The translations under genes and the position numbers were made by a program. From assembly GCA_030549175.1 (NCBI GenBank), contig JAUKUA010000005.1:4216001-4280000 (forward strand): a DNA stretch of 64,000 nucleotides, in the 5' to 3' direction. The notes below the pieces were generated by a model. It made no database searches. It saw nothing but the letters and a program-made list of their open reading frames with translations, and was not told the DNA's origin. How positions within the stretch are numbered: position 1 is the first letter of the stretch; each line of letters opens with the position of its first letter. This document shows, in pieces, positions 1 to 11,624 of the stretch. The stretch comes from Lasiosphaeris hirsuta (Eukaryota > Ascomycota > Sordariomycetes > Sordariales > Lasiosphaeriaceae).

Positions 1-626
1 CGCTGTGGTGATGGCTTGGATTGCCTCGGCCGGCTTCTTTCGATCGTGGTGGAAGAAGGACTGGACGTTTGTCGCGAGTTCTGGCTGGCCTGGGAAGGAC
101 AGCGGCACTGCTTGCGACGCAAGTAAATACGTCGCCAGGTCCATGTTCAGCTTGGACAACCTGTCCAGACGTTTCTGCAGAGCTGTCTTGGGCGCGTTCG
201 ACCGGGCACTTGGCTCCCTGGGCCCCAGCTTGTCCAGGAGTTCCTGTTTTTGCCGTTAGCCTGGACGTAGTCATTAGATTCGGAGGGGAAGTATCCCACG
301 GTGCCGCGACGAGTGTTGGCAAGGTCGGCCATGAGAGCGCGCAAGAGGCGCTGCATCTCGTTCAAGCTTGCGGTGAGGAGTTCCGTCCTCCTGGGGCCTA
401 ACCATTCGGCGACGTGCTGTTGCAGGCCATCGTTACGGATCGATGGCGGATTAGATAAAAGGGAGATTCTGGACGCGAATTGGCTGTATAGAGTAGCCTC
501 ACTTGTGAGACGCCTGGCAATGTTGCGAGATTCTCGGTCGTCTTTTGCCGCCTTGTACTTGTCCACGGCGGCCGTCACATCAGGAAACAGATCGAGGATA
601 TCCCCCAGAATGCTGCAGTCAATCAT
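1..626 (-). CDS. Partial gene: helical N-terminal-domain protein of fungal NLR/DUF7580-like type
   Basis: The gene runs off the left edge. Two exons are visible: 626-300 and 243-1. The intron (299-244) has donor GTGGGA, branch GGCTAACG and acceptor AACAG, is phase 0, and bypasses the stop that ends the unspliced frame. The 190 visible residues are all-helical and charged (SILGDILDLFPDVTAAVDKY near the N-terminus, later LLDKLGPREPSARSN). They resemble the N-terminal helical region of fungal DUF7580-like and STAND-associated proteins, but the similarity is only general. The ATG at 626 is the first in frame with good coding sequence; the frame stays open upstream, so an earlier exon is possible. 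It is divergent from the NLR gene at 1336, which suggests shared control. Function is unknown; the informative C-terminus lies outside the window. Confidence 0.55.
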
Positions 627-1335
627 CTTGATCAGCTGCCGAATTCGATCAGGCCCGATGGAAATGTTTGATGTGTGATGGAAAAATAAAACCTTGAAGC
701 GGAAAGCGAAGTGAGGTGCGGGGGTGACGAGTTGAGGGGTGCCTAAAAATATGGAAAGCTCGAGGCCAGCCCACCTTGAGGTACCAAGTGAGGTAATAAA
801 CTCGCACCGCATTTCCAGGGCGAGCATGCGGGGGAATAGGATATCTACTGACCCCCAACCTCGCAAACGGTTCCCCCGAGAAAGTCACAAAGTGCAACTT
901 TCTCAGGCTTCCCGCCCAGAAAGTTGCACTTGTGCTCTGTCCCGCCTTCTCTTCCCATTCGCCATCTATGAGAGCGCTTCCTGTTCATGGTCAGGCGGCC
1001 CTGTTTTTAGGCTGGCTGGCGAATGGTGGCCACGAGCACCCCACCCCTTCGTGACAGCCACCATGCCCCCCCCGTCAAGCAATGTCGCACCTACGAGGCT
1101 TGCACCCCGATTCTTCTCAGACGCAGAGCTTCCAAAGAAAGACGGGGGATAAGATGTCCACACAACCGTGCGCAACAGACGCTCACACACTCCCGCAGCC
1201 TAGCCCATTTCCCAGCGTTCACCTCCGCCCTTAGCCCAGACCACCCCGCTTTCGCTCACAGTCGACCATCCTCAACGCGACGGAAGCGGCGACGGCGACG
1301 ACAGTAACGTCACTCCCAATTCACAGCAATTCAAG
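627..1335. other. Divergent intergenic region between two recognition-type genes
   Basis: No convincing gene. This is the shared upstream region of the left-edge gene (-) and the NLR gene (+). Apart from the inverted repeat at 890-931 it holds pyrimidine-rich stretches just upstream of the ATG at 1336, as is common in fungal promoters. The open frames here are short and mutually overlapping. Confidence 0.5.
890..931. repeat. Perfect 14-bp inverted repeat in the divergent promoter
   Basis: The arm AAGTGCAACTTTCT (890-903) is followed, after a 14-nt loop, by its exact reverse complement (918-931). It lies between two divergently transcribed genes, about 265 bp and 405 bp from their start codons. 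It could be a dimeric transcription-factor site or a hairpin; nothing in the sequence decides between these. Confidence 0.7.
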
Positions 1336-4300
1336 ATGCCATCGGCCAAACCCAAAGTTGACCGGCAGGAGCTGACCCGCGGATTGAGGGCCAAGGCCCC
1401 TCTCGCCGCCCAGTTCGAGGATTGCTTCCAAGCCTCGATCCAATTGACGGATGCGCTCCAAGCAAACCGGCCGCATTCCGACGAGCTTCAGGTCCGTCGC
1501 CTCGCTCAGGACTGCAAAGACAAGCTGAGGGTCTGGGGCGACGACAGTGGGGCATCGTCTCGCGCTCTTGACTACGCCTTGAAATGCTCCCCAGCTGTCG
1601 TGCGGCAGACAAAAGATCTCCTGACCGATTTGGACAAGGCCCTGCATCAAGCCAAAAATTTGGTTCAACCCCAGCTCTCGGAATCCGTCTTTGAAACAGA
1701 CAGCCTAGCAGACGAGGAGCCCGCGACGGCAGCAGACAGCCGTGTTGCTGTTGGTGGTGATGCAGTCCCAGACGATCAAGACGCCGATTCTGGCTCCGAG
1801 GCCTACGTGAGGGAAGCTCTTGACGTGGTCGCCTGTCTCTTTAAGCTTCTTCCAACGTTCCTTGCGCCGATGGATGAAGAGGACCAGGAGTCAGTTATCC
1901 GAAACTCGGATGCTTACAATAGCTCGGCCACCTGGCACCTTCAAATCGCCACCGAAGCCTTTCCCTCGGCGTCCGAGGCCCTGACCAATCGACTTGGGAC
2001 GAGCAACTGGCGGAGGAGCCAGTACCTGCGCCGCCTCCAAGACAGACCAAGGACGGCGACAATCACTGCTCGGCCTGAACTTGGAAACCACGTCAACAGC
2101 CGCGCCGTAACTCGGAATATGAGTCTGCGTGGGCGGCCGACAACAGTTGCCAACTCTAGGCAATCATCAAGACAGGCAAACTGGGCCGATTATTCCGATG
2201 CTGCTACATCAACAGTCGGCTCCCACGTGCCCAGTGTCATTTCGGTGGTCTTGCATTCAGATCAAAATTCTGCCACCTCCATGTCCGAGTCCCAGCAGCC
2301 CTCTGTCCTGCAGCACCTCGTTCTACCGGAACCGCCAGTCGATCTGGAGACAGCACAGGAGTTTGAGTGCCCTTATTGCCACTTCGAACTGCCCCTGACA
2401 GTCTCCCCCCACGGCATGACACCAGAGGAGTGGATCGATCATGTCCACCTTGACCTGAAGCCATACATGTGCACCTTTGATAACTGTAGTTGGGGCAACG
2501 TGATGTTTGGTGTCAAGAAAGATTGGTTTCAACACGAGCTGGAATTTCACCGCTCTCGCACCGTGTGGTCCTGCGGTATCTGCCGGTCGGATTTCGACGC
2601 TGAAAGCGACTTTATTGCGCATTTGGTGGACTCGCACCAACACCTCGAGGGAAGGAACCTGTCAACCATGGCGGACAGCTGCAAGCGGTACTCCCAAGAT
2701 GAGCCATCCGCAGTGTGTCATCTCTGTGCTTTGTCATGCGGCAGCTTGGCGGAGTTGGAGAGCCACACCGGCGGCCACCTCGAACTCTTCGCTCTGGCAG
2801 CTATCCACGATCATGACTTCACATCGCCGGACGACACATGCTCCGAGGACTTCAATAATATCGATGAATACCTTGACGAACTCGATCTGCCTGTGACCGA
2901 GGCTAAGACGATCCGAGCAGCATCGCCTCCTCCGCCCCCTATCGGCGACGATGTGGCCATCATTCGCGTAGCAGACACCAGTGACGCATCAAACATCGAT
3001 GACTTTGACAGGGAGATAGCCCGGAAACAGCTGAGGGGACCCCAATGGACCGCGAAAGTGAACGAAAAGGTGCAAACGTTCCTCAAACAAGCCGCCCAGG
3101 ACCCCGCCAAGACCACAAGATGCAATGTCCCCGACAGAGACAAGGACTTTCTTGGCAGAGATGATGATCTCGAAAAGATATACAAGTGCCTGTCCGTGAT
3201 GGGCCAGATCTGCACAGTCACGGGTCGTGGAGGTATTGGCAAGACAGCTATTGCGAAGGAGTTCCTGCACCGCTATAGCGCCGAGTACGATTTCATCTTC
3301 TGGGTAGAGGCAGAGAGTCCTGGAACATGCCAGGAAAAGTACAACATGATTGCCGAGGTTCTCGACACGGGCGACAAGCCTCTTCCCGATCAAGGTGGCC
3401 GCACATACGTGGTACGAGAGTTCTTGACGAAAGCAGACAGGCGGTGGCTGTTGATATTTGACAATGTCACCACGTGGAATGACATTACTCGATACGTTCC
3501 CAAGGCTCTTGCCCGAAGCAAAGGTTCCGTCTTGATCACAAGCCGCTCCACTGGCACGCCTGGTCTGACGGGCCTGCCTTCATGGCAGCACCAATTCCAC
3601 GTTGAGTTGGCTCCTTGGTCTCTGGATCACAGCCGCGAGTTCCTCCTGACTTCGATTTCCAAGGTGAAGAGTAACAACCTGCGGGCACACGAAGAATATG
3701 ACCTGGCGGAGAAGGTGGTTGAAGTGGTTGAACGCCTACCTCTTGCTGTGAATATGATTGTGGGTTACATCAAGGTCTCGCGCTGCACTCTTTCCGACTT
3801 CCTCGAAATGTGGGAAGAGAGGGCATCGAGAAGACGGCCTAAAAAGCGGCGGGTCGAAGCCATACAGGCGGGGATAGACAACACGATCGATTCTCTCTGG
3901 GATATTGGCATTGGAGAGGTCCGGGCGAATTGCAGGAAGCTTCTTGATGTCCTGTCATTCCTTGATCCCGAGAACATTCCCAAGAGTCTCTTGGTCGGCG
4001 ACCACGACGAGGAGTATCTGGACTTTTTACACGTTGACGAGACTCTGCGGTACGATAATTTGCCCACCCGGCGACACTTATCCTTTTAAAGAAGCTTTTG
4101 CTAACGATCTACACCCCTATAGGTACAGGAGGATGATTGAGCAACTCGACCGCCAGAAGCTCATCTCCATCAAGATGAATGATGGTGAGCCGGCCTACAG
4201 TATCCACCGAGTTCTTCAGCAGAAGATCCAGTTCGACTTGGATGATTACAGCTTTGCCGACGCTTTCCGTAAAGCGTTTCGCCTGATACGAAAACGATTT

Positions 4301-5578
4301 CCTCGCGCCGACTCACAACAGGTCCCTGACCCAGAGGACATGGAAGAGTGCAGCAGGTACATGCCGCATATCTACAACTTCCACCAGATCTTCACCGAGC
4401 ACTTCAAGGATCACATGGCTACCCCAATGGGCGGCGTGCAGCCCATTGAGCTTTCCGAGCTCTTTTACGATGCCGGCTTTTATGTGTGGGGAGGGCAAAC
4501 AACCGCCTATAAGGGTCTGCCATTCCTAGAGACGGCCGATAAGATTCTCGACGACATGAAGGCCCAACCCAACGATAAGGTTCGAGCCGATATCCACTGC
4601 ATGACTGGACTCTTGCTGCTCAACATGGGATACGAAGAGCGAGCTCGCGGCACCAAGCGGCTCAAGGAGGCCTGGGAGATCAGAAAGGCGATCTACATTG
4701 AGGACGGCACCCGCGACAACGATGTCCTGTCCCAGAACGCCGCCAATGACTACTGCCTATGCCTCATGAACAGTTACCGCTTTGAGGAAGCCGGCACAAT
4801 CCTCAAGGGCTGTTTGGAGCGGTACCAAACAGTGTTCGGACCCGAATCGGAGAATCCCTTTGAGTACTCCAAGTATTACGGTAACTTCAGTATCATCCTC
4901 CTCTGGGAAGGGAAGATCGAAGAGGCAACCCAGTCGATCGAGAAGAGTCTAGTCCTGACCGAGAGATTCGGCGGCAAGAATTCCCAGTACTACCGCCGGC
5001 TCTTCATGCTCGCGTGTACCTACTTACAAGCGGGAGACACTCAAAAGGCCTTTGACATGCACTTGAAAGTCTTGGACGCTCGGGTGGAGCTTCAAGGAAA
5101 GCACCATGAGAATACCATCTTGAGCATGTATGCGGTGGGAGCCATGTACCACTATCTAGGAGATGTTGACAACGCCATGTAAGTGGTGCCCCCTTCATCT
5201 CCCCCATAGCCCGAACCGAGGGAACTAACCGAGTATAGTGAATATATCAAGCAGTGCATCAAGGCTGCGCGAGACTCGCAGTGGTCGGAAGAAGCCCTTG
5301 GGAGGGCTCGCTACCATCTTGCCCTCCTGTATGAGGAGCGAGGCGGCGAGGAGGAGACGGCGAGGCCGTTGATGGAGGAGGCTAGAAAGGTACTGGACAA
5401 GTTTAGACACTACGCACCGTGGAAGATTCGCGAGGCAGGTGATGACATGATGATCTTTGACGACATGCAAGGTACATTTACGGGCCGGTACACGGGACGG
5501 AAGTTGTTGAAGCATCTGCAGAACCGGGCGAAGCGGCAAGAAGAGCAGCGACAACGAGAGCAAGAGATGCAAGTGTGA
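1336..5578 (+). CDS. NLR-like STAND protein: C2H2 zinc-finger module, NB-ARC, TPR repeats
   Basis: Three exons (1336-4049, 4123-5178, 5239-5578) give 1369 residues. Introns 4050-4122 (GTACGA, branch GCTAAC, TATAG) and 5179-5238 (GTAAGT, branch ACTAAC) keep the frame. Residues 1-115 form a helical fungal N-terminal domain. Residues about 343-480 hold a C2H2 module of the kind annotated as acuF-like zinc finger in fungi (FECPYCHFEL, CGICRSDF, CHLCALSC with spaced histidines). The NB-ARC follows: P-loop GRGGIGKT at 630-637, Walker B-like RWLLIFDNV near 705, GSVLITSRS, and a GLPL-like RLPLAV. Exons 2 and 3 encode TPR-like helical pairs (about 1000-1369), ending in a basic/Gln-rich helix. By family this is a cytosolic nonself-recognition switch; no effector domain beyond the N-terminus is recognised. 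The gene looks intact. Confidence 0.9.
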
Positions 5579-6052
5579 GGAAAGTTGTCTAGCAGAGTCT
5601 TTTTTGGTTTCCCACTCTATTTGGATTCTTAGTCCTCAATTGCTCGGCTTGGGGCGGTCTCTATTGAATAGAAGAATCGTCCACCTCTGTCGGCCATGTC
5701 CGGTGCGAGGCCCAGCTGGTCGAGCTCCATGGCTCATTAACGTATTGTTGAATTTCCCCTGCCATTCGTCGCAAACCCACCGCATCGAATGCGTACCTCG
5801 TGAAAAGAACATAATCTCTACCGACCGTTTTGCTAACGCCAGTGAAATGCATAACGCACCAACTAAACAAAATGAAGAAAAAGAAGATTAGCACTGAATA
5901 GTTGGGGGGAGGGGAATTGCGACGGCGACATGAGACAGGTGAGGTCGAGGTCACCGCACTGCAGTGACCTACCACAACGGTGAGAGAGAGAGGGTTTTTT
6001 TTTTGGGGGGGGGGGGGGGGAAGGAGACTCACGAACAGGAAGAAGACTCTTT
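5579..6052. other. Convergent intergenic region with a T/G homopolymer tract
   Basis: No gene seen. It lies between the 3' ends of the NLR (+) and a small minus-strand gene. A T run followed directly by a run of about 15 G sits at 5996-6020. The remainder is AT-richer than the flanking genes and probably carries both 3' UTRs. Confidence 0.5.
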
Positions 6053-6442
6053 TTAGGCGGCCATTGAGCCCTCCCCATAGCACACCTTGACGCGCTCGTC
6101 GTAGAACATGACGGTGTCGGGGCCCTGGGCGAAGCTGGCGTCGTCCTCGGGGTCCGCACCGCTGAAGTGCACCTTCCACGGCTGCTCCAGCGTCTCTTGC
6201 TGCTCCTGGATCGCGAGCGCCCAGGCGGGGAGAGCGTTCTTGAGGGAGGACGCCGGGTTTTTCTGGCGCTGTTGCTGCACGAACTGGCTGCGTACGTCGC
6301 TGTTGCTGCCAGCGCTGCTCGTGGCGGCATTGGTGGTGGTGGTATCCGTACCGGTCAGCGGTGGCGAGGACGGCCGTGACGAGGGCGCGCTGGTGCCTGG
6401 GCTGCTGCCGCAGCCGCCTTGGGGGGTGTACTTGTAGGCCAT
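6053..6442 (-). CDS. Small conserved-looking fungal protein of unknown function
   Basis: Single exon, 129 residues, from ATG 6442-6440 to TAA 6055-6053. The N-terminal ~50 residues are Ser/Thr/Pro/Gly-rich and probably disordered. The rest is more structured, with a helical stretch (NALPAWALAIQEQQETLEQP) and an ordered end (GPDTVMFYDERVKVCYGEG). No signal peptide or membrane segment is seen. Codon use is GC-rich at third positions, as in neighbouring genes, and the overlapping frames lack this. I do not recognise a domain. A GTGAGT lies 3' of the stop but is not needed. Confidence 0.6.
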   Translation of the reverse strand: MAYKYTPQGGCGSSPGTSAPSSRPSSPPLTGTDTTTTNAATSSAGSNSDVRSQFVQQQRQKNPASSLKNALPAWALAIQEQQETLEQPWKVHFSGADPEDDASFAQGPDTVMFYDERVKVCYGEGSMAA

Positions 6443-7062
6443 GGTACCGACCGGCAGGGTTGTGCAGAGAGGATGGGTTTTGTGTAGATGATGGGTTGTG
6501 CAGATGACGGGTTCTGCAGATGACGCAGATGAGGGAGAGAAAAAAAAACTTGGTAAATTAAATTATTAGGTCAAGATCCTTTTTGCTCGTGTGTGCACAG
6601 TTTTTGTTCTGCTCCCTGGACCCTTCCTGCCCGATGGGAACGACGACGGACCTCCTCCTTCTAAGTAAAGCCTGGCGCTCGGATTACAAGTGGAGAGAGG
6701 AAAGCTACCATAGAAGAGGGGGTAGGGGTACATAAAGCTACATGCGGGGTTGGGAGAAGTTTTGGGAGACCCCAGCGCGGTGCCAGCGGCAGCGACCCAT
6801 GATGCGATGCCATCGGATGGTTTTCTCAATGTTCCAGATGGGCCCCGGAAAGACTCGGGAAAGAGATTCGCAGTCATTTTACCTTTTTTTTTTTTTTGCT
6901 CCGCCTCTTTTTATATCGTGACGAGTTTTTTTCTGGCGCGGCATGCGTTCGGTGTTTCTTTCTGGTCGGGTTTCACACTCTGAACGCTGCTCTCGACAAC
7001 CACCTCGCTCTCCACAAATTATCGCCAAGACATCGCTTGTCAGGACCCACCGAGCGCGAAGC
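6443..7062. other. Divergent intergenic region
   Basis: Upstream sequence for the small minus-strand gene and the oxygenase at 7063. It contains a direct repeat around 6480-6525 (units like GATGATGGGTTGTGCAGATGACGGG), an A run at 6540-6548 and a T run at 6887-6897. No coding signal is convincing. Confidence 0.45.
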
Positions 7063-8105
7063 ATGGCTTGCGGCACAGCGACGGCCGAGCTTCAGTACCT
7101 CAAGCGATTGCCCCTGTACACCAAGGAGAAACCCTTCCAGCTGTTTGTCCCGGTCGACAAGGATGCCGCCGACACGAGGAGCACAAACCTCGAGTTTGAG
7201 CCAAAGGAGCAAACTTTTGAGGACATACGGGGGCGGGAGGAATGCTTCTCGCTTGATGAGCATGGCTTTGAGATTGGGGTGCATCCGACGAAGCTGAGTC
7301 CCGCATCGTTTGGAGACAGGGAGATTGTCGAGTCAAGATATTTTGAAGAGGCGAGGGAGATTTTGAGGGGCGTTGAGGGAGGGTATGATGAGGTTTTCTT
7401 TTTTGATTGGAGGGTGGGTTGTCTGAACAGACCCCCTTTCGGAACGTGGCTGACAGTAGCATGCAAGCTCCGGAACTCTGCCACGCCAAAAGAAGAGGTC
7501 ATGTTCGATATGAACGACCTCACAACATGGCTCAGGCCTTCGCCGAATGTCCATGTTGGTGAGCAAGCACAGCCTGAGGTTCCTTTGGTCGTTACTGGTC
7601 TCTTAACAACACAACAGATCAGAGCCCACGAGCAGTGCTGCATCGAGTCCTTCTTCACCTCCCAGACAAGGCCGCATTCCTCCTGCAAGGTAGAGTCCGA
7701 GTCATCAACGTTTGGAGACCAATCGACAACGTTGTCGAAGACTATCCGCTAGCCTTTTGCGACCCGAGCTCGGTGCCCGCTCAAGACCAGGTAGAATGCG
7801 ACCACGTCAGGAGGAAGTTCAAGGGCGCCAACATGTATTTTCACTTTGGTGCAAAGCACAAGTGGTACTATCTTGGACAACAGCGGCCAGACGAGGTGTT
7901 GCTGATGAAGATGTTTGACTCGGACTCCTCTGTCAAGGCAAATTGTAAGTGCAATTGTTGTTGCGATGGCATCCATCTACCTGACCCCTTAGCTAACCCA
8001 AAAGCAGCGTGCCCCCATGCCTCGTTCCACCATCCCTTGTCGCCCGCAAACGCCAGACCCCGAAAGAGCATCGAAGTCCGTGCCTTGGTCTTCAACTACC
8101 CCTGA
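7063..8105 (+). CDS. CmcJ/asaB-type (GA4 desaturase-like) oxygenase
   Basis: Four exons (7063-7413, 7468-7558, 7618-7944, 8008-8105) give 288 residues. Introns are 54, 59 and 63 nt; the second (GTGAGC..AACAG) and third (GTAAGT, branch GCTAAC, GCAG) are clear, while the first could be retained in frame. The spliced product shows the family signature: HVDQSP, GRVRVINVWRPI, PLAFCDPSSV, KWYYLGQQRPDEVLLMKMFD, CPHASFHHP and a final SIEVRALVFNY. This family includes CmcJ-like and asaB-like hydroxylase/desaturases, presumed Fe(II)/2-oxoglutarate dependent; the conserved His/Asp positions sit in the WRP and PHASF segments. No biosynthetic backbone gene is nearby, so the substrate is unknown. Likely cytosolic. 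Confidence 0.85.
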
Positions 8106-8176
8106 TAGAGCTACATACTATCGTAATGCCCGATTGCCTGTACAATAACAATACAAAACCCACCAATAGTCAAGGC

Positions 8177-8535
8177 TCAATTCCCACCCTGGTATCCATA
8201 CTTGAAGTCGATGTTTATCCTATCCCAGCTCTCGTTCGCCGGCACCCAGCTCGGCCAGGTCGTGTTATCGTCTGTAAGTGACTCAGCCGCGTAGTAAGAT
8301 GTGGCCGGGTAATATGGGGGCTGGTTGGCTATCCTCTCGGTAATTGTCGGTGGGGCCTCAAGATAGCTGTTGAGACAGGAGGCGTGAGATAGACCGCTTA
8401 GGCTGCGTTTAGTCAGGCTGGTCGGTCGGGTCGGGTCAGTCGCTAGTGCTACTAGGTTAGGGGGCAAGCATCCGCCACATACCGAGCCGCAGCCTTGCCT
8501 GACTTTTTCTTGCTGGTTTTAGTCGCGATAGACAT
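8177..8535 (-). CDS. Small lysine-rich-headed protein of unknown function
   Basis: Two exons on the minus strand (8535-8483 and 8366-8177) give 80 residues. The intron (8482-8367) has donor GTATGT and acceptor TCAACAG and joins in frame; an alternative acceptor at 8403 would add 12 residues. The N-terminus is basic (MSIATKTSKKKSGKAAAR). The body is rich in Tyr, Trp and Pro and ends in FKYGYQGGN. No signal peptide or membrane segment. I do not recognise it. It overlaps nothing and its 3' end converges on the oxygenase gene 72 bp away. Confidence 0.5.
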
Positions 8536-9802
8536 GGTTTCAAATTCGCAAAAAATAAAATAAAAAATAAAATAAAATTTCAGGTTGCCTATATCAGTCT
8601 GAGAGTAATTTGTCTTGTTGGGGTTGGTCAGTCTACGGGAATTCAGTGCGAATGGCCACTTTAAATACGCCTAGATTTGCGCGGCTCCCGACTCAATAGA
8701 CCTCCGCCGTCATGTTCGATCATTCTCCCGAAAGCCTCACTCTCATAAGGGCAATTCATACCAAGTCATTCTTGCTTTCATGACACTATTTCGCCTCGTT
8801 TGTGGTTGCGCCATTTACAAGGTGTGCGGTGGAGCAGCTGAGACGACTACCGCAGTCGTGCTCACCGTGCAAGGCGAGGTCACTGGACCAGAGTCCACCG
8901 ATTGGTCCGACCAAGAGCTGCAAAACCGAAGAGCACAGTTGTGCTCTCGACGTTGAAATGCAACCGCCGCAGCTGCGGCCTCTCGTCCCGAAACTTTGGC
9001 GCCCGCCAAGACATTTGCAAGTATTGGTAAGTACCACCTACACACCACTTCGTCCCGTAGCCCTCGCATTATCGCTTCATCAGCCAACGCGCCGCCATCG
9101 GCTTTATGATTAGCGAACTCGCGGCAATTCGAGATAATCGGGAATGCCTTGGCTATCCGATTGCAGGATGCTGACTTTAACCAAGTAGGCAAAAAGTGGT
9201 AGCACACATACTCATAATCTGTCCAACCTCTGCATGATCCAGCCCTTGTTTGTTTGCCAGCGCGCGACTTTAAAGCTGTAACAACTGACCGACTGTTACC
9301 TCGTTAGATGCGTGCCACCATCATATCTAAATCCCATTGAATGGTGGGTTTCCGGATACGGAAAAGGGCATTTTGAAATACCAAAAACATATACCAAATA
9401 TATATCTTTCCAAATACCAGAAATGCCTTTTCAGGGCTTCAATATCCCCCTTTCAATGTGACGCGTTGAGAAGGGGAGGTGTGCTGGATCCATTTTTGGA
9501 AAACATGGCGTTTTGCCTGGCAGTCATGAATTTGTCTTTAGCGCAGTCTTCGTCACCCAAGTCGTGGCAGTCATTGGTTACATCTGCCGCCCCGCAGATG
9601 GCAGCAACACACAACAGGTCCACTGCGTCTCCAACAAGTCTAGCTAGGTGAATATCTCCTTGGATTTCTCTGCTGGAGGATAAATGTCTGCCTAGTCCGG
9701 AAAGGCGCTTTGATGGGCGAGGCATTCGCACCGGTTCTGGTCTGTCGATCCAGCGCGTGGATCGATCCGGAAAACACACAGGTATATTCATCTCGTGCTT
9801 TA
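8536..9802. other. Intergenic region left of the transposon
   Basis: No supported gene. Short open frames occur on both strands without splice-compatible partners. At 9361-9432 the stretch GAAAAGGGCATTT is mirrored by AAATGCCTTTTC about 50 nt later, a loose inverted repeat resembling a small non-autonomous element. A partly similar motif recurs near 45716-45762. Confidence 0.4.
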
Positions 9803-9878
9803 ACGTATTTTATAAGCGAACGTATTTTATAAGCAAACGTATTTTATAAGCGAACGGATAATTTTCCACCACCCCACC
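9803..9878. repeat. Left terminal inverted repeat with triplicated 17-nt subunit
   Basis: The left end contains three head-to-tail copies of a 17-nt unit like TATTTTATAAGCGAACG before the shared inner TIR. The right end has only one equivalent (ATAATATAAGCGAACGG). Only the outermost copy is preceded by TA, so it is taken as the true terminus. Confidence 0.75.
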
Positions 9879-9908
9879 ACAACTGCCCTCAATTACACAA
9901 TCACAACA

Positions 9909-11586
9909 CTAGGAAATAACAATAACTGAATCAGAAACAGATGAATCAGATGATTCTGCAGCCTCCTTGCACGTGCGTGCATTATGGCTAGGCTTTCCGC
10001 ACACGCCACAGTACCGAATCTTCGTTCGAGACCCCCCTGCATCACTACCACTTTGTCGTATTTCCTGGGCTAACTGCTTACCCACAGCCTTCTGATCTAG
10101 TAGATCCTGTGCCTCTTGTACCGTAAGTGACCCTCCAAGCCGCACACGTGTTTTTTTAGCTCTTCGTCTCTTACTAAGCCCCTCATTGGCCTTGCGTAGT
10201 GCTGAGACCTCAGTACGTAGAAGAGCTACCTCGTACATTACAGCTATTGTACCTTTGGCTAATCGATCTACAGCAGTTAGTATTGGGGTTGGAGAGCTGT
10301 CCTGATGGTTGGAAATTCGAGTTTTAATAAATGCTGACTGTGAAGTGGTTTCTCGAGGGTTGTGTGGCGTTTGGGAGACCCAAGGTGGTGTAGTGGTTCG
10401 GCTTAAGGCTGGGGGTGTTGGAGTTCGAATGTGTACATCTAGCTTAGATATCATCCTCTCTGGGTCGTACGGCACAAGGCCAGCTCCGGCGAAGGCTCCT
10501 TAGATGTTCTTGTCGATAAAAGCCGTAAAAAATGCCTCTTTAAACGCACAAAGGAAATCCAACTTGGTGATATGTGTGATGTACATATGCATCAACTCCT
10601 CGATTTGATCACCATAAGCCTTCTTTAACGGCCTAAAACAACCAACATCTAATGGCTAGACTAGATGTGAGGAATGAGGAGGCATACAGAGTGTAACAAT
10701 GTTATACTTCTTACAGTAGTTCTCGAAATCCTTGGAATGGTGGCTTTCGTGGCCGTCAAGGACTAAAAGCCGGTATTTTCCCTTTGTACAAGATGCTAAA
10801 TGAAGATCGAAGTGTTTGATGAAATCGAGGCCTTTCTCATTGGTAGTCCAGCCGTTGTTGGTCGTTCCGATATACCAGGTAGCTGGAAGACCGCAATCTC
10901 GATACCAACCCTCCTGGTAGTATTTTCCTTTTAAAAGGATAAATGGTAGGATAGCCCAGCCTTGAGCATTTACTCCCTGGATAACTGTAGCCCATTCACG
11001 ATTACCAGGTTGGACCTTTTTAGCTTTCCCATAGCCGTCAGAGGTAGTAACAACTATCCCAGTAGTAATCATACTTATTATGAACCTAGTCTCATCAAAG
11101 TTATACGTATCTTCGTCAAAGATGCCGTACTTAGCCTTAGTGTTATACACAAGGGCAAACCACTTGTGAATAATCTTTAGATCTTCGCATTTAGCCCTCT
11201 GGTAGTCATATTTACGTGAAAAACGCGTCCGGAGTTCTGGTTGGCGTTTGACAAAGTTGTGAGCCCAGAGTTTGCCGACAGGGGGTACGTCGCGTTCGCG
11301 TAACAGTTGGTTGGCCATATCTTCTACAAAACGAAGCCGAGGAGGAAATGCGCGTGCACATAGCTCAGGTATATACTGAACAATTGTATGCTCCTCTAGA
11401 TCTGTAAGTTTTCGTGAATTGGCTGGAATATCGCGTCGTGAAGGCCGACCGACCGACGCGTTGGTTGTAGAGAGTAGTGTAAGGAACAGAATAGATCTTT
11501 GCCGTAGCTGAAAGACGGAGTTTTGGGTCTTTTCGAAGAGCTTGAAGGGCTAAGTTTAATTGTGCTTCCTTTGAAGGCAGTGCCAT
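9909..11586 (-). pseudogene. Pogo-class transposase, broken by a 4-bp slippage and two premature stops
   Basis: The N-terminus at 11586 (MALPSKEAQLNLALQALRKD) is a psq-type HTH. The frame is lost near 11445-11458, where CGGT is present three times in tandem; removing one unit would rejoin it to the frame that continues through a Tc5-type HTH into the DDE core. In the core the first Asp is in YNFDETRF and the second in LVLDGHESHH. A TAG at 10658-10656 then precedes PLDVGCF, which carries the expected third catalytic Asp, and a TAA lies at 10502-10500. Both stops sit where Gln is expected, so each needs one C-to-T change. The same frame runs on to a zinc knuckle (CGVCGKPSHNARTC, CX2CX4HX4C) before the stop at 9909. 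Confidence 0.85.
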
Positions 11587-11624
11587 ATTGTGTGGTGGAG
11601 GAAAACGTTGCGAAAGGTAGAGAG

